Shown here in pieces: positions 1 through 6,498 of a DNA stretch of 11,106 nt. The notes beneath the pieces are model-generated. The model was not told where the DNA came from. It did not search any database and saw only the letters and a list, made by a program, of their open reading frames with translations. Source of the DNA: Gammaproteobacteria bacterium (lineage in GTDB: Bacteria; Pseudomonadota; Gammaproteobacteria; DSM-16500). Location of the stretch: assembly GCA_004322325.1 (NCBI GenBank), contig SCTP01000129.1, positions 1 through 11,106 on the forward strand. The letters run 5' to 3'. The translations under genes were made by a program, and so were the position numbers. Within the stretch, counting starts at the first letter, position 1. Every line of letters starts with the position of its first letter.

Positions 1-207
1 ATTTTGTTATTTTCCCAAAATGTGATGCACGGCAACCGTGTCAACCGTGAAAATGAAACACGATGGTCGATGAATTGCCGCTTCAAAAACATATTAACGC
101 CTTATCATGGCAAAAAATTGTGTGAATTTTTCGAACCTATTACCATCCGTCCTTTAACCCGCTTAGGAATGAGTTACAAATTACCCGAGGATTTTTATGA
201 AGCCTAA
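1..207 (+). CDS. C-terminal part of a 2-oxoglutarate/Fe(II)-dependent oxygenase (sporadic carbohydrate cluster type), 5' truncated by window
   Basis: The reading frame is open from base 1, so the gene begins upstream and only 68 codons are present. The visible part has His10 followed eleven residues later by Arg21 in an 'RWS' context. This is the spacing of the distal iron-ligand His and the 2-oxoglutarate-binding Arg in the phytanoyl-CoA hydroxylase (PhyH)-like family. The HxD half of the iron site would lie upstream, outside the window. The ending with FEPITIRPLTRLGMSY resembles oxygenases that sit beside LIC12192-type proteins in carbohydrate loci. The likely role is hydroxylation or oxidative tailoring of a sugar or sugar nucleotide in the cytoplasm; the substrate is unknown. 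It overlaps the next gene by 11 bp, which suggests translational coupling. Family assignment from a fragment is moderate; the fact of coding is firm because of the overlap and the motif spacing. Confidence 0.72.
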   Translation: MLLFSQNVMHGNRVNRENETRWSMNCRFKNILTPYHGKKLCEFFEPITIRPLTRLGMSYKLPEDFYEA

Positions 208-616
208 AAAAGGACATCGCGGTTACATCGGTAGTCGGCCGTATCATAGCGGTGATTATCCGCAGCATGTGCAAAATATAATTATCCGCAATTACTGTCA
301 AAAGAACCAATTAACTTACCTACTCAGTGCAACCGAGTACGCCATGCCTGGTTGTTACATGATGTTGGAAGAAGTCTTGCGCTCACTGGATACGTTAGAA
401 GGTATCGTCTTATTTAGTATTTTTATGCTGCCAAAATCGGCGCAAAAGAGAAAAGCTATTTATGATGAGATATTAAAAGGTGGTACTAGTTTGCACGCTG
501 CGTTGGAAGATTTGTCTATTCACAGTGAAGCCGATATCCAAGTGGTGGAAGATATGATGAATTTAAACAATATTATTAATCATCAATCTCTCGTTGAATT
601 AAGGAGTTTGTCGTGA
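197..616 (+). CDS. LIC12192-type sporadic carbohydrate cluster protein (function unknown)
   Basis: This is a 139-residue soluble protein without signal peptide or membrane segment. I recognise the family from the N-terminal RGYIGSRPYHSG stretch, the following PQHVQNIIIRNYC, and the LLSATEYAMPGCYMMLEE segment (about residues 43-60), which are typical of the LIC12192 family named after a Leptospira protein. The length matches what I remember for the family. No reaction has been assigned to it as far as I know; it recurs in patchily distributed sugar-biosynthesis loci beside a 2OG-Fe(II) oxygenase, exactly as here. The ATG at 197 lies 6 bases after a GAGG (187-190) inside the end of the oxygenase gene, and the stop codon overlaps the GTG of the methyltransferase gene (GTGA at 613-616). 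Coupled translation of the three proteins, and possibly a shared complex or pathway step, is my inference. Confidence 0.82.
   Translation: MKPKKGHRGYIGSRPYHSGDYPQHVQNIIIRNYCQKNQLTYLLSATEYAMPGCYMMLEEVLRSLDTLEGIVLFSIFMLPKSAQKRKAIYDEILKGGTSLHAALEDLSIHSEADIQVVEDMMNLNNIINHQSLVELRSLS
601..606 (+). promoter_or_regulatory. Ribosome binding site deciding a GTG start
   Basis: AAGGAG lies 6 bases before the GTG at 613, inside the end of the preceding gene. It fixes the methyltransferase start at a non-ATG codon, since there is no in-frame ATG nearby with a comparable site. Confidence 0.8.
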
Positions 617-1275
617 AAGAAGTCAATTTTTTAGAAAAATATCAAAATAAGACAAAACGCAATTACGTTGAAAGAGTCGTGAGCCACGATAAGGCAGAAT
701 GTGCTGCTGTGGCAAAGCGTTGGGGTCAAGATTATTGGGATGGTGAACGTTGCTATGGCTACGGCGGTTATCGTTATGATGGTCGATGGAAAAGTGTCGC
801 GCAAGATATCGCCACACATTATGGATTGAAACCGGGCGATAAAGTATTAGATATCGGTTGCGGTAAAGGCTTTTTACTCTATGAATTGACGCAAGTGGTT
901 CCTGGTCTTCAAGTATCTGGGATTGATATCTCTGAATATGGGATTCAGAACGCTAAAGAAGAAATTAAAGATGATCTTAAAGTAGGTAATTGCATTGAAT
1001 TACCGTGGGAAGATAAAACTTTCGATTTTGTTTATTCAATTAATACATTTCATAACCTTTATGTCTATGAATTAGAAAAAGCCGTTCGTGAGATGGAAAG
1101 AGTGAGTAAGAATACAAAATGGTGTTGCGTCGAGTCTTATCGTAATGAAAATGAAAAAGCTAATCTTCTTTATTGGCAACTAACATGCCAGTCTTTTTAT
1201 ACGCCTGATGAATGGAAATGGTTATACCAGAAATGGGGATATCAGGGAGATTGCGGGTTTATTTACTTCGAATAA
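613..1275 (+). CDS. Class I SAM-dependent methyltransferase
   Basis: This 220-residue protein has the standard Rossmann SAM-binding motif I, VLDIGCGKG at residues 78-86, and an acidic residue at the end of strand 2 (GIDIS, Asp105). It also has a motif-II-like region, LPWEDKTFDFVYSINTFHNL, which matches the Methyltransf_11/25 fold. An unusual feature is the Tyr/Gly-rich lead-in before the fold (YWDGERCYGYGGYRYDGRW, about residues 41-59), which may form a substrate lid. The start is a GTG, chosen because a perfect AAGGAG lies 6 bases upstream and there is a 4-base overlap with the previous gene. In this context it probably methylates a sugar or nucleotide-sugar intermediate (O- or C-methylation); the position and substrate cannot be read from the sequence. 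No membrane segment is visible, so it is presumably cytoplasmic. Confidence 0.88.
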   Translation: MKEVNFLEKYQNKTKRNYVERVVSHDKAECAAVAKRWGQDYWDGERCYGYGGYRYDGRWKSVAQDIATHYGLKPGDKVLDIGCGKGFLLYELTQVVPGLQVSGIDISEYGIQNAKEEIKDDLKVGNCIELPWEDKTFDFVYSINTFHNLYVYELEKAVREMERVSKNTKWCCVESYRNENEKANLLYWQLTCQSFYTPDEWKWLYQKWGYQGDCGFIYFE

Positions 1276-1282
1276 GAAATCA

Positions 1283-2158
1283 ATGAATAATGCGCTTGTT
1301 GTTGGGATTAATGGCACGATTGGGTCGGCGTTATTTACTGCTTTAGCGGGTACTCATGTTACGGCATGGGGAACGACGCGACGGGCTGCTGAGCCAGGTA
1401 AACAGACTATTTTTTACTTGAATCTGATGGATGAGCCTGCTTCCTGGGTTCTTCCTGATGTTCATTTTGATGTCGTTTATCTTTGTGCAGGCATTTGCAA
1501 AATGGCTGATTGTGAAAATGATCCCGCCACTGCCTATAAAATTAATGTTGATGGCATGTCATCTCTCGCTCATTATTTTTCTCTCCAAGGATCGTTTATT
1601 GTTTATCTTTCCACCAACCAAGTTTTTTCTGGCCAGACACCCCATACCTTGCCGGAAGAAGCTTATGGTCCTCAAAACGAATATGGGCGCCAAAAGGCGC
1701 AAGCAGAGCAGTCAATTAAAGCAGCTTGTCCTTCATCAGCTATTGTCAGGCTGACAAAAGTGGTGGAGCCTAATATGGCGCTGGTGAAGAATTGGATTCA
1801 TCAATTAGAACAGCATCAACCGATTGAAGCGTTTCAAGACATGATGCTAGCTCCCGTAACGTTAAAGCAAGTGATTGATGTGCTTATCAGTGTGGGACAA
1901 AAGAAACAAGGCGGTTATTACCATGTTTCTGGTGCGCAAGATGTTTCCTATTATGACGTAGCTGCTTATTTAGTGTCTTATTTGAACCAACCAGCTTCGT
2001 TAGCGCAAGCGGTTACCGCGAGTGAGAAAGGAATTAACCCTCATTTCTTGCCACGATTTACTACATTAGATTGTACCAGTACAATAACGCTCACGGATTA
2101 TAAGCCAATGTATTTTTCCGAAGTGTTACATGAATGTTTTGATAATTTAAGGAAATAA
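1283..2158 (+). CDS. RmlD-like SDR: NDP-sugar reductase/epimerase
   Basis: This is a 291-residue extended short-chain dehydrogenase/reductase. The N-terminus begins directly with the nucleotide-binding strand and glycine-rich loop GINGTIG (residues 8-14). The catalytic Tyr and Lys are Tyr134 and Lys138 (YGRQK), and the Ser/Thr region is in 'YLSTNQVFSG'. The overall arrangement resembles dTDP-4-dehydrorhamnose reductase (RfbD/RmlD), so a likely role is NAD(P)H-dependent reduction of a 4-keto (or other keto) NDP-sugar. I chose ATG 1283 rather than the in-frame start at 1208: the earlier one lies deep in the methyltransferase gene and adds 25 residues unlike the SDR fold before strand 1. The ribosome site is weak (AAGAAA), so coupling to the upstream stop 7 bases away is plausible. 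The exact substrate is unknown. Confidence 0.82.
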   Translation: MNNALVVGINGTIGSALFTALAGTHVTAWGTTRRAAEPGKQTIFYLNLMDEPASWVLPDVHFDVVYLCAGICKMADCENDPATAYKINVDGMSSLAHYFSLQGSFIVYLSTNQVFSGQTPHTLPEEAYGPQNEYGRQKAQAEQSIKAACPSSAIVRLTKVVEPNMALVKNWIHQLEQHQPIEAFQDMMLAPVTLKQVIDVLISVGQKKQGGYYHVSGAQDVSYYDVAAYLVSYLNQPASLAQAVTASEKGINPHFLPRFTTLDCTSTITLTDYKPMYFSEVLHECFDNLRK

Positions 2159-2162
2159 AAAA

Positions 2163-3173
2163 ATGGATCAGCAAATTGATGTTGTTACCGGAGGAGCCGG
2201 TTTTATTGGAAGTCATTTGGTCGATAAATTATTATCACAGGGGCGTTCTGTTAGAGTCATCGATAGTCTTGTCACGGGTCATCCGAGGAATTTACAGCAA
2301 CATCAAGACAATCCAAATTTAGAATTTATTCAAGGCGATATCACTAATACTGTCTTGATGAATCAGGCGTGTCAGCAAGCGGAACGTGTGTTTCATGTGG
2401 CGGCGAGGGCGGATATTGTGCCGTCGATTGAAGATCCGACAGAATATTTTAAATCGAATGTTGAAGGAACGTTATCAGTTTTAGAAGCAGCCAGGTTGCA
2501 TCGAGTGAAACGATTAGTTTATATCGCCTCTTCCAGCTGTTATGGCTTTCCCGACGTTTTCCCAACACCTGAGACCGCAAAAATTTCCCCGCAATATCCG
2601 TATGCGTTAACCAAATATTTAGGCGAAGAAATGGTATTACATTGGCATAAAGTTTATAAAATGCCAGTTGCCTCCGTCCGTTGCTTTAATGTTTACGGTC
2701 CGCGTGCACGTACATCCGGTAGTTATGGTGCGGTGTTTGGTGTGTTTTTGGCGCAACTGTTAGCGGGTAAGCCATTAACCATTGTGGGCGATGGTCAACA
2801 AGTACGTGATTTTGTCTATGTGAGCGATGTCGTAGAAGCGATTATAGCGGCTGCGAATAGTTCAGTGAGTGGTGAAGTGTTTAATATCGGCAGTGGTCAA
2901 AAGCCGGTGAGTGTGAATCGATTAGTAGAATTACTCGGTGCTAAAGAAACTACCCACATTCCAAAACGTCCGGGTGAGCCAGACATGACTTGGGCGGATG
3001 TCACTAAAATTCAATCTATCTTAAAATGGCAAGCGAAAGTTTCCATTGAAGAAGGTGTCAAAATCATGTTGGACAATATGCATTATTGGCAAACCGCGCC
3101 TGTTTGGACGCCGGAATCCATTGCTGATGCAACAAAGGTATGGTTTAAATACCTTGAAAGTCCAAGTGTTTAA
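2163..3173 (+). CDS. GalE-like NAD-dependent NDP-sugar epimerase/dehydratase
   Basis: This 336-residue extended SDR has TGGAGFIGS at residues 9-17 for NAD binding, the serine-rich ASSSCYG strand before the active site, and catalytic Tyr147 and Lys151 (YALTK). It also has the RCFNVYGPR motif and 'RDFVYVSDV', which are characteristic of the UDP-glucose 4-epimerase/WbpP branch. The reaction is probably C4 epimerisation or a related 4-keto-mediated change of a nucleotide sugar; the nucleotide cannot be told. After the normal SDR end there is a tail of about 25 residues with aromatic character (APVWTPESIADATKVWF) that GalE does not have. AAGGA at 2149-2153 sits 9 bases before the ATG, and only 4 bases separate it from the previous stop. 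It is part of the same transcription unit, most likely preparing a tailored sugar donor. Confidence 0.87.
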   Translation: MDQQIDVVTGGAGFIGSHLVDKLLSQGRSVRVIDSLVTGHPRNLQQHQDNPNLEFIQGDITNTVLMNQACQQAERVFHVAARADIVPSIEDPTEYFKSNVEGTLSVLEAARLHRVKRLVYIASSSCYGFPDVFPTPETAKISPQYPYALTKYLGEEMVLHWHKVYKMPVASVRCFNVYGPRARTSGSYGAVFGVFLAQLLAGKPLTIVGDGQQVRDFVYVSDVVEAIIAAANSSVSGEVFNIGSGQKPVSVNRLVELLGAKETTHIPKRPGEPDMTWADVTKIQSILKWQAKVSIEEGVKIMLDNMHYWQTAPVWTPESIADATKVWFKYLESPSV

Positions 3174-3212
3174 TGATAATTTACCGAAAAAAACGTATAG
3201 GGATTTCGAATA

Positions 3213-4778
3213 ATGAGTGTAGAAAATGTAGCAGAAATTCTTGATCAACCTCGGAGAATACGCGATAAAATTGTGACGGTTGATCAACTAGCCAATATTG
3301 TTCGTGCTTTAAAGTCTAGCGGAAAATCAGTTGTTCAGTGTCATGGTACCTTCGATTTATTACATCCCGGTCACTTAAGGCATTTAGAAGCCGCGCATCA
3401 TGAAGGTGATATTTTAATTGTGACGGTGACAGCGGATGAATATGTGAATAAAGGTCCGGGACGTCCTATCTACAATCAACAATTACGTTGTGAAATGTTA
3501 GCTTCATTACAATTTGTGGGTTGGGTGGCAGTGAATTCTCAACTCGATGCGGTTTCTTTAATTCATAAAATCCAACCAAATGTTTATGCTAAAGGCCAAG
3601 ACTATGCAGATGTCGGTCAGGATGTGACTGGCAAAATACGCTTAGAAGTAGAAGCGGTTGAAGCGCATGGCGGCAAGTTTGTCATGACGAATGAAATTAC
3701 GTTTAGTTCTACCCAGTTAACGAACCAACATTTTGATATTTATAATCCTGAAATGAACGAATACTTACGACGTTTGCGTAAGAATAAAAGCATGACAGAG
3801 TTATTTGAATTAATCGAAAGTGTTCGGGATTACCGAGTTGTCTTTATTGGCGATACTATTCTTGATGAGTATCGGTATGTTACTGTAATGGGTAAATCGG
3901 CCAAAGAGAATATCATTGCCACTCGGCAGTTGAGCAGTGATGTGTTTGCTGGCGGTGTGATCGCTGCGGCCAATCAAACAGCGGCTTTCTGTAAAGAAGT
4001 AGAGATTATTACTGCGTTGGGGAATGATAATGCAGCTGAATTAGATATACAGCATTGTCTCAAACCAAATGTGAAATTATCCCCTGTTTTTCGCAATGAT
4101 AGCAGTACCATACGTAAGATTCGCTTTGTAGAGAAAGAACAAACGCGGAAATTGTTTGAAGTCTGCCATATCTCTGATGCACCTATTAATCAAGATGTGG
4201 AAAGTGATTTACTCTCATTAATCCATAAGAAATTAGCTGATGCGGATATGATTATCGTCACTGATTTTGGACATGGGTTGGTGACGCCTACTGTCGTTAA
4301 AGCATTGGCAAATCAGAAGAAGTTTCTTGCTGTTAATGCACAAGCGAACAGTGCTAATCGCGGGTTTAATTTAATTACGAAGTATCCGCGAGCCGATTAC
4401 ATTTGTATCAATTCAGATGAAGCACGTTTGGCTGTGTCAGATAGGCATAGCCCATTGGAGGTAGTTGTTGGCCGAGAATTGGCGAGCCGAATTGATTGTC
4501 CGAAAATGATTGTGACGCAAGGACGTAGAGGTTCAATTGTCTATTCTCGTGGTCACGAGCCTACTGTGCTACCGGCATTTGCTGATAAGGTGGTCGATAG
4601 TATGGGTGCAGGGGATGCTGTTCTTGCTATGACTGCTCCCTTAGTGGCAGCGGGTGGGGATATGGAAGCGGTTGGTTTTATTGGAAATATTTTGGGTGCC
4701 TTAAATGTAAAAATGGTGGGGCAGCAAAGTGTGGAAAAAGCGAGTGTGATTAAAGGCATTACCGCTTTATTGAGATAA
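3213..4778 (+). CDS. Fused sugar-phosphate nucleotidyltransferase (N-term) and PfkB/RfaE-like sugar kinase (C-term)
   Basis: This 521-residue protein joins two heptose-pathway activities. The N-terminal domain (about residues 25-170) is a cytidylyltransferase-fold nucleotidyltransferase with GTFDLLHPGH, giving the HxGH signature at 51-54. It also has YAKGQDY and a later FSSTQL that corresponds to the STT segment of RfaE-type enzymes. The C-terminal domain (about 195-521) is a ribokinase/PfkB kinase with GDTILDEY at its start and GAGD at 465-468, where Asp468 is the expected catalytic base. In E. coli HldE the order is the opposite, kinase first. By family knowledge the pair would phosphorylate a heptose 7-phosphate at C1 and later attach a nucleotide to the heptose 1-phosphate; ADP versus GDP or CDP cannot be read. 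The neighbouring GmhA-like isomerase supports the heptose reading. A weak AGGGA site lies 9 bases before the ATG. Confidence 0.85.
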   Translation: MSVENVAEILDQPRRIRDKIVTVDQLANIVRALKSSGKSVVQCHGTFDLLHPGHLRHLEAAHHEGDILIVTVTADEYVNKGPGRPIYNQQLRCEMLASLQFVGWVAVNSQLDAVSLIHKIQPNVYAKGQDYADVGQDVTGKIRLEVEAVEAHGGKFVMTNEITFSSTQLTNQHFDIYNPEMNEYLRRLRKNKSMTELFELIESVRDYRVVFIGDTILDEYRYVTVMGKSAKENIIATRQLSSDVFAGGVIAAANQTAAFCKEVEIITALGNDNAAELDIQHCLKPNVKLSPVFRNDSSTIRKIRFVEKEQTRKLFEVCHISDAPINQDVESDLLSLIHKKLADADMIIVTDFGHGLVTPTVVKALANQKKFLAVNAQANSANRGFNLITKYPRADYICINSDEARLAVSDRHSPLEVVVGRELASRIDCPKMIVTQGRRGSIVYSRGHEPTVLPAFADKVVDSMGAGDAVLAMTAPLVAAGGDMEAVGFIGNILGALNVKMVGQQSVEKASVIKGITALLR

Positions 4779-4789
4779 GAAAAGGATGG

Positions 4790-4809
4790 ATTCCCGCTAA
4801 AGCGGGAAT
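4790..4809. repeat. REP-like palindrome (8-bp perfect stem, 4-base loop)
   Basis: ATTCCCGC, loop TAAA, GCGGGAAT form a perfect hairpin in the 68-base gap between the kinase fusion and the GmhA-like gene, flanked by GGATGG on the left. It resembles the short 'GGATTCCCGC...GCGGGAATNAC' palindromes that are scattered through many proteobacterial genomes. No T-run follows, so it is not a good intrinsic terminator. It may stabilise or process the mRNA between the two genes. Only one copy is in this window, so its repeat status is inferred from memory of such elements. Confidence 0.6.
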
Positions 4810-4833
4810 AACATGCTAAAAGAATTAGGTGTT

Positions 4834-4843
4834 AAAAGGAAAG
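4834..4843 (+). promoter_or_regulatory. Ribosome binding site fixing the GmhA-like start
   Basis: AAAAGGAAAG lies immediately before ATG 4847, with the AGG core 6-8 bases upstream. It favours this ATG over the in-frame GTG at 4829, which would place the ribosome site inside the coding sequence. Confidence 0.65.
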
Positions 4844-4846
4844 TTT

Positions 4847-5449
4847 ATGGAAAATTGGATACAGAATTATTTTAGAATATTGTGTGATTTGCAGTTAAAC
4901 GTTGGCATTACCAACGCTTCACAGGAAGTAATCGGCAGAGAAGAAGGATATCAATCTTATATTCAATGGGTACAAACTGCGCATGAACAAGGCGGTAAAG
5001 TCATGTTTATCGGCAATGGAGGAAGTGCAGGTATTGCCAGTCATGTTGCAATCGATTATTCCAAGAATGGCCATATCCGCTCGATGGCGTTTAGTGATTC
5101 CTCTGCTATCACTTGTTTAAGTAATGATTGTGGTTATGAGAACGTATTTGCGAAGCAAATCGAATTTCATGGCAATGCAAAAGATGTTTTAGTTGCGATT
5201 AGCAGTTCAGGCCGTTCCAAAAACATCTTGGAGGCGGTTGCCGTTGCCAAAAAGTTAAGTTGTAAAATCGTAACATTTTCAGGCTTTGATCAAAATAATT
5301 CTTTACGTCAATTAGGCGACTTAAATTTCTATATTGCATCCCATAGCTATGGGTTTGTTGAAGTCGCACATTTAGGATTGATACATTCACTTCTGGACTA
5401 TATCACTGAAGTATTACATCAACCTAAAGAAGCGGCTGGTGCTATTTAA
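4847..5449 (+). CDS. GmhA-like phosphoheptose (sedoheptulose 7-phosphate) isomerase, SIS domain
   Basis: This is a 200-residue single SIS-domain protein, close in length to E. coli GmhA. The phosphosugar-binding loops are GNGGSA (56-61) and SSSGRS (119-124), and the C-terminal helix carries His175 and His180. The expected role is isomerisation of D-sedoheptulose 7-phosphate to a heptose 7-phosphate, feeding the kinase/nucleotidyltransferase encoded just upstream. Compared with E. coli GmhA as I remember it, His180 is kept. The catalytic Glu65 corresponds to Asp70, Thr120 to Ser120 and Gln172 to Glu172, so it belongs to a divergent branch and could use a different ketose phosphate or give a different stereoisomer. 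The start is ATG 4847, judged by the ribosome site. The function call is firm at the SIS/isomerase level and less so for the substrate. Confidence 0.82.
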   Translation: MENWIQNYFRILCDLQLNVGITNASQEVIGREEGYQSYIQWVQTAHEQGGKVMFIGNGGSAGIASHVAIDYSKNGHIRSMAFSDSSAITCLSNDCGYENVFAKQIEFHGNAKDVLVAISSSGRSKNILEAVAVAKKLSCKIVTFSGFDQNNSLRQLGDLNFYIASHSYGFVEVAHLGLIHSLLDYITEVLHQPKEAAGAI

Positions 5450-5463
5450 TGATAAAAATAATG

Positions 5464-5469
5464 AGGTGA
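5464..5469 (+). promoter_or_regulatory. Ribosome binding site for the third SDR gene
   Basis: AGGTGA precedes a run TTG-ATG-ATG (5470-5478). A 6-base spacer favours ATG 5476; ATG 5473 would leave only 3 bases. Confidence 0.55.
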
Positions 5470-5475
5470 TTGATG

Positions 5476-6477
5476 ATGGCGAATCAGTTTAAACAAATAT
5501 TAGTGACGGGTGGCGCGGGTTACGTAGGAAGCCGATTAGTTCCCGCTTTGTTAGAAAATGGTTATAAAGTAAAAGTGTTGGACCTTTATATTTATGATAA
5601 AGAGATATTTAAAGATTATAAAAATAATTCTGCTCTCACTGAAATTCAAGGTGATATCCGAGATACGGGTGTTGTACATAAGGCAATGGAAGGTTGTGAT
5701 GCTGTTATTCACTTAGCATGTATTTCAAATGACCCTTCCTTTGATTTAGATCCTACTTTAGGTAAGTCGATTAACTACGATGCTTTTCGCCCAATGGTTA
5801 AAATGGCTAAAGAATTAGGGGTGAAACGCTTTATTTATGCTTCATCTTCATCCGTGTATGGGATTAAAGAAGAGCAGAATGTAACGGAAGACTTAGAGCT
5901 TAATCCTTTGACTGACTACTCAAAATATAAAGCAGAATGCGAGAAAGTATTAGCAGAAGAAGCTGTTGATGGTTTTGAAACAGTGACCATTCGTCCAGCT
6001 ACTGTTTGTGGCTATGCTCCGCGGCAACGTTTGGATTTGACAGTCAATATCTTAACGGCACATGCGTGGAAAAATAAGGTAATCAAAGTATTTGGTGGAA
6101 ATCAGCTTCGACCCAACATTCACATTGATGATATGGTAACCGTTTATTTAACGTGTTTAGCAGCTGCGCGAGAACAAATTGATAGAAAAATATTTAATGC
6201 TGGCTATCAAAATCACTCAGTGGCTGATATTGCTAATATGGTTAAGAATGTGTTTTCGGAAGAAATTGCTATTGAAGTCGTGCCGACGGATGATAATCGT
6301 TCTTATCATATTTCTTCTCAGAAAATTGAGGCGGAGCTTGGTTTTAAACCAAAATATACTATTGAGGATGCTGCTCGAGGGTTAAAGCAAGCTTTTGATA
6401 AAGGTTTGTTGAGTAATCCTTTAACGACTGAAAAATATCATAATATCAAGCAGATGCAGAAAATTGGCCTAACTTGA
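5476..6477 (+). CDS. NAD-dependent epimerase/dehydratase (extended SDR)
   Basis: This protein of about 333 residues has TGGAGYVGS at 11-19 for NAD binding, a serine-rich ASSSSVYG strand, and catalytic Tyr148 and Lys152 (YSKYK). It also has 'IRPATVCGYAPRQRLD' and 'RPNIHIDDM', typical of an SDR group annotated as NDP-sugar epimerases or dehydratases in lipopolysaccharide loci. ACISNDPSFDLDP in the cofactor/substrate loop is a recognisable subgroup marker. It is clearly different from the other two SDRs in the window, so it probably performs a separate step such as C3/C5 or C4 epimerisation or dehydration of the activated sugar. ATG 5476 is preferred from the ribosome site; ATG 5473 would add one residue. 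It follows the isomerase gene by 26 bases and probably shares its transcript. Confidence 0.84.
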   Translation: MANQFKQILVTGGAGYVGSRLVPALLENGYKVKVLDLYIYDKEIFKDYKNNSALTEIQGDIRDTGVVHKAMEGCDAVIHLACISNDPSFDLDPTLGKSINYDAFRPMVKMAKELGVKRFIYASSSSVYGIKEEQNVTEDLELNPLTDYSKYKAECEKVLAEEAVDGFETVTIRPATVCGYAPRQRLDLTVNILTAHAWKNKVIKVFGGNQLRPNIHIDDMVTVYLTCLAAAREQIDRKIFNAGYQNHSVADIANMVKNVFSEEIAIEVVPTDDNRSYHISSQKIEAELGFKPKYTIEDAARGLKQAFDKGLLSNPLTTEKYHNIKQMQKIGLT

Positions 6478-6498
6478 TCGAAGAAACGGCGCGCTTAC

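Noticed and set aside
1208..1282. In-frame upstream extension of the RmlD-like gene overlapping the methyltransferase gene
   Set aside because: The added 25 residues precede the first Rossmann strand and show no SDR character; they are a shadow of the methyltransferase coding sequence. ATG 1283 starts exactly at the fold.
1431..1754. Open frame of 107 codons on the + strand in another frame
   Set aside because: It lies inside the RmlD-like SDR gene, which has clear conserved motifs in its own frame; the alternative translation shows no family features.
3213..4778. Naming the fusion protein hldE
   Set aside because: The domain order is inverted relative to HldE and the nucleotide and sugar specificity cannot be read, so the symbol would overstate what is known.
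4790..4809. Hairpin as an intrinsic terminator
   Set aside because: No run of T follows the stem, and the genes on both sides belong to one pathway, so read-through is more likely.
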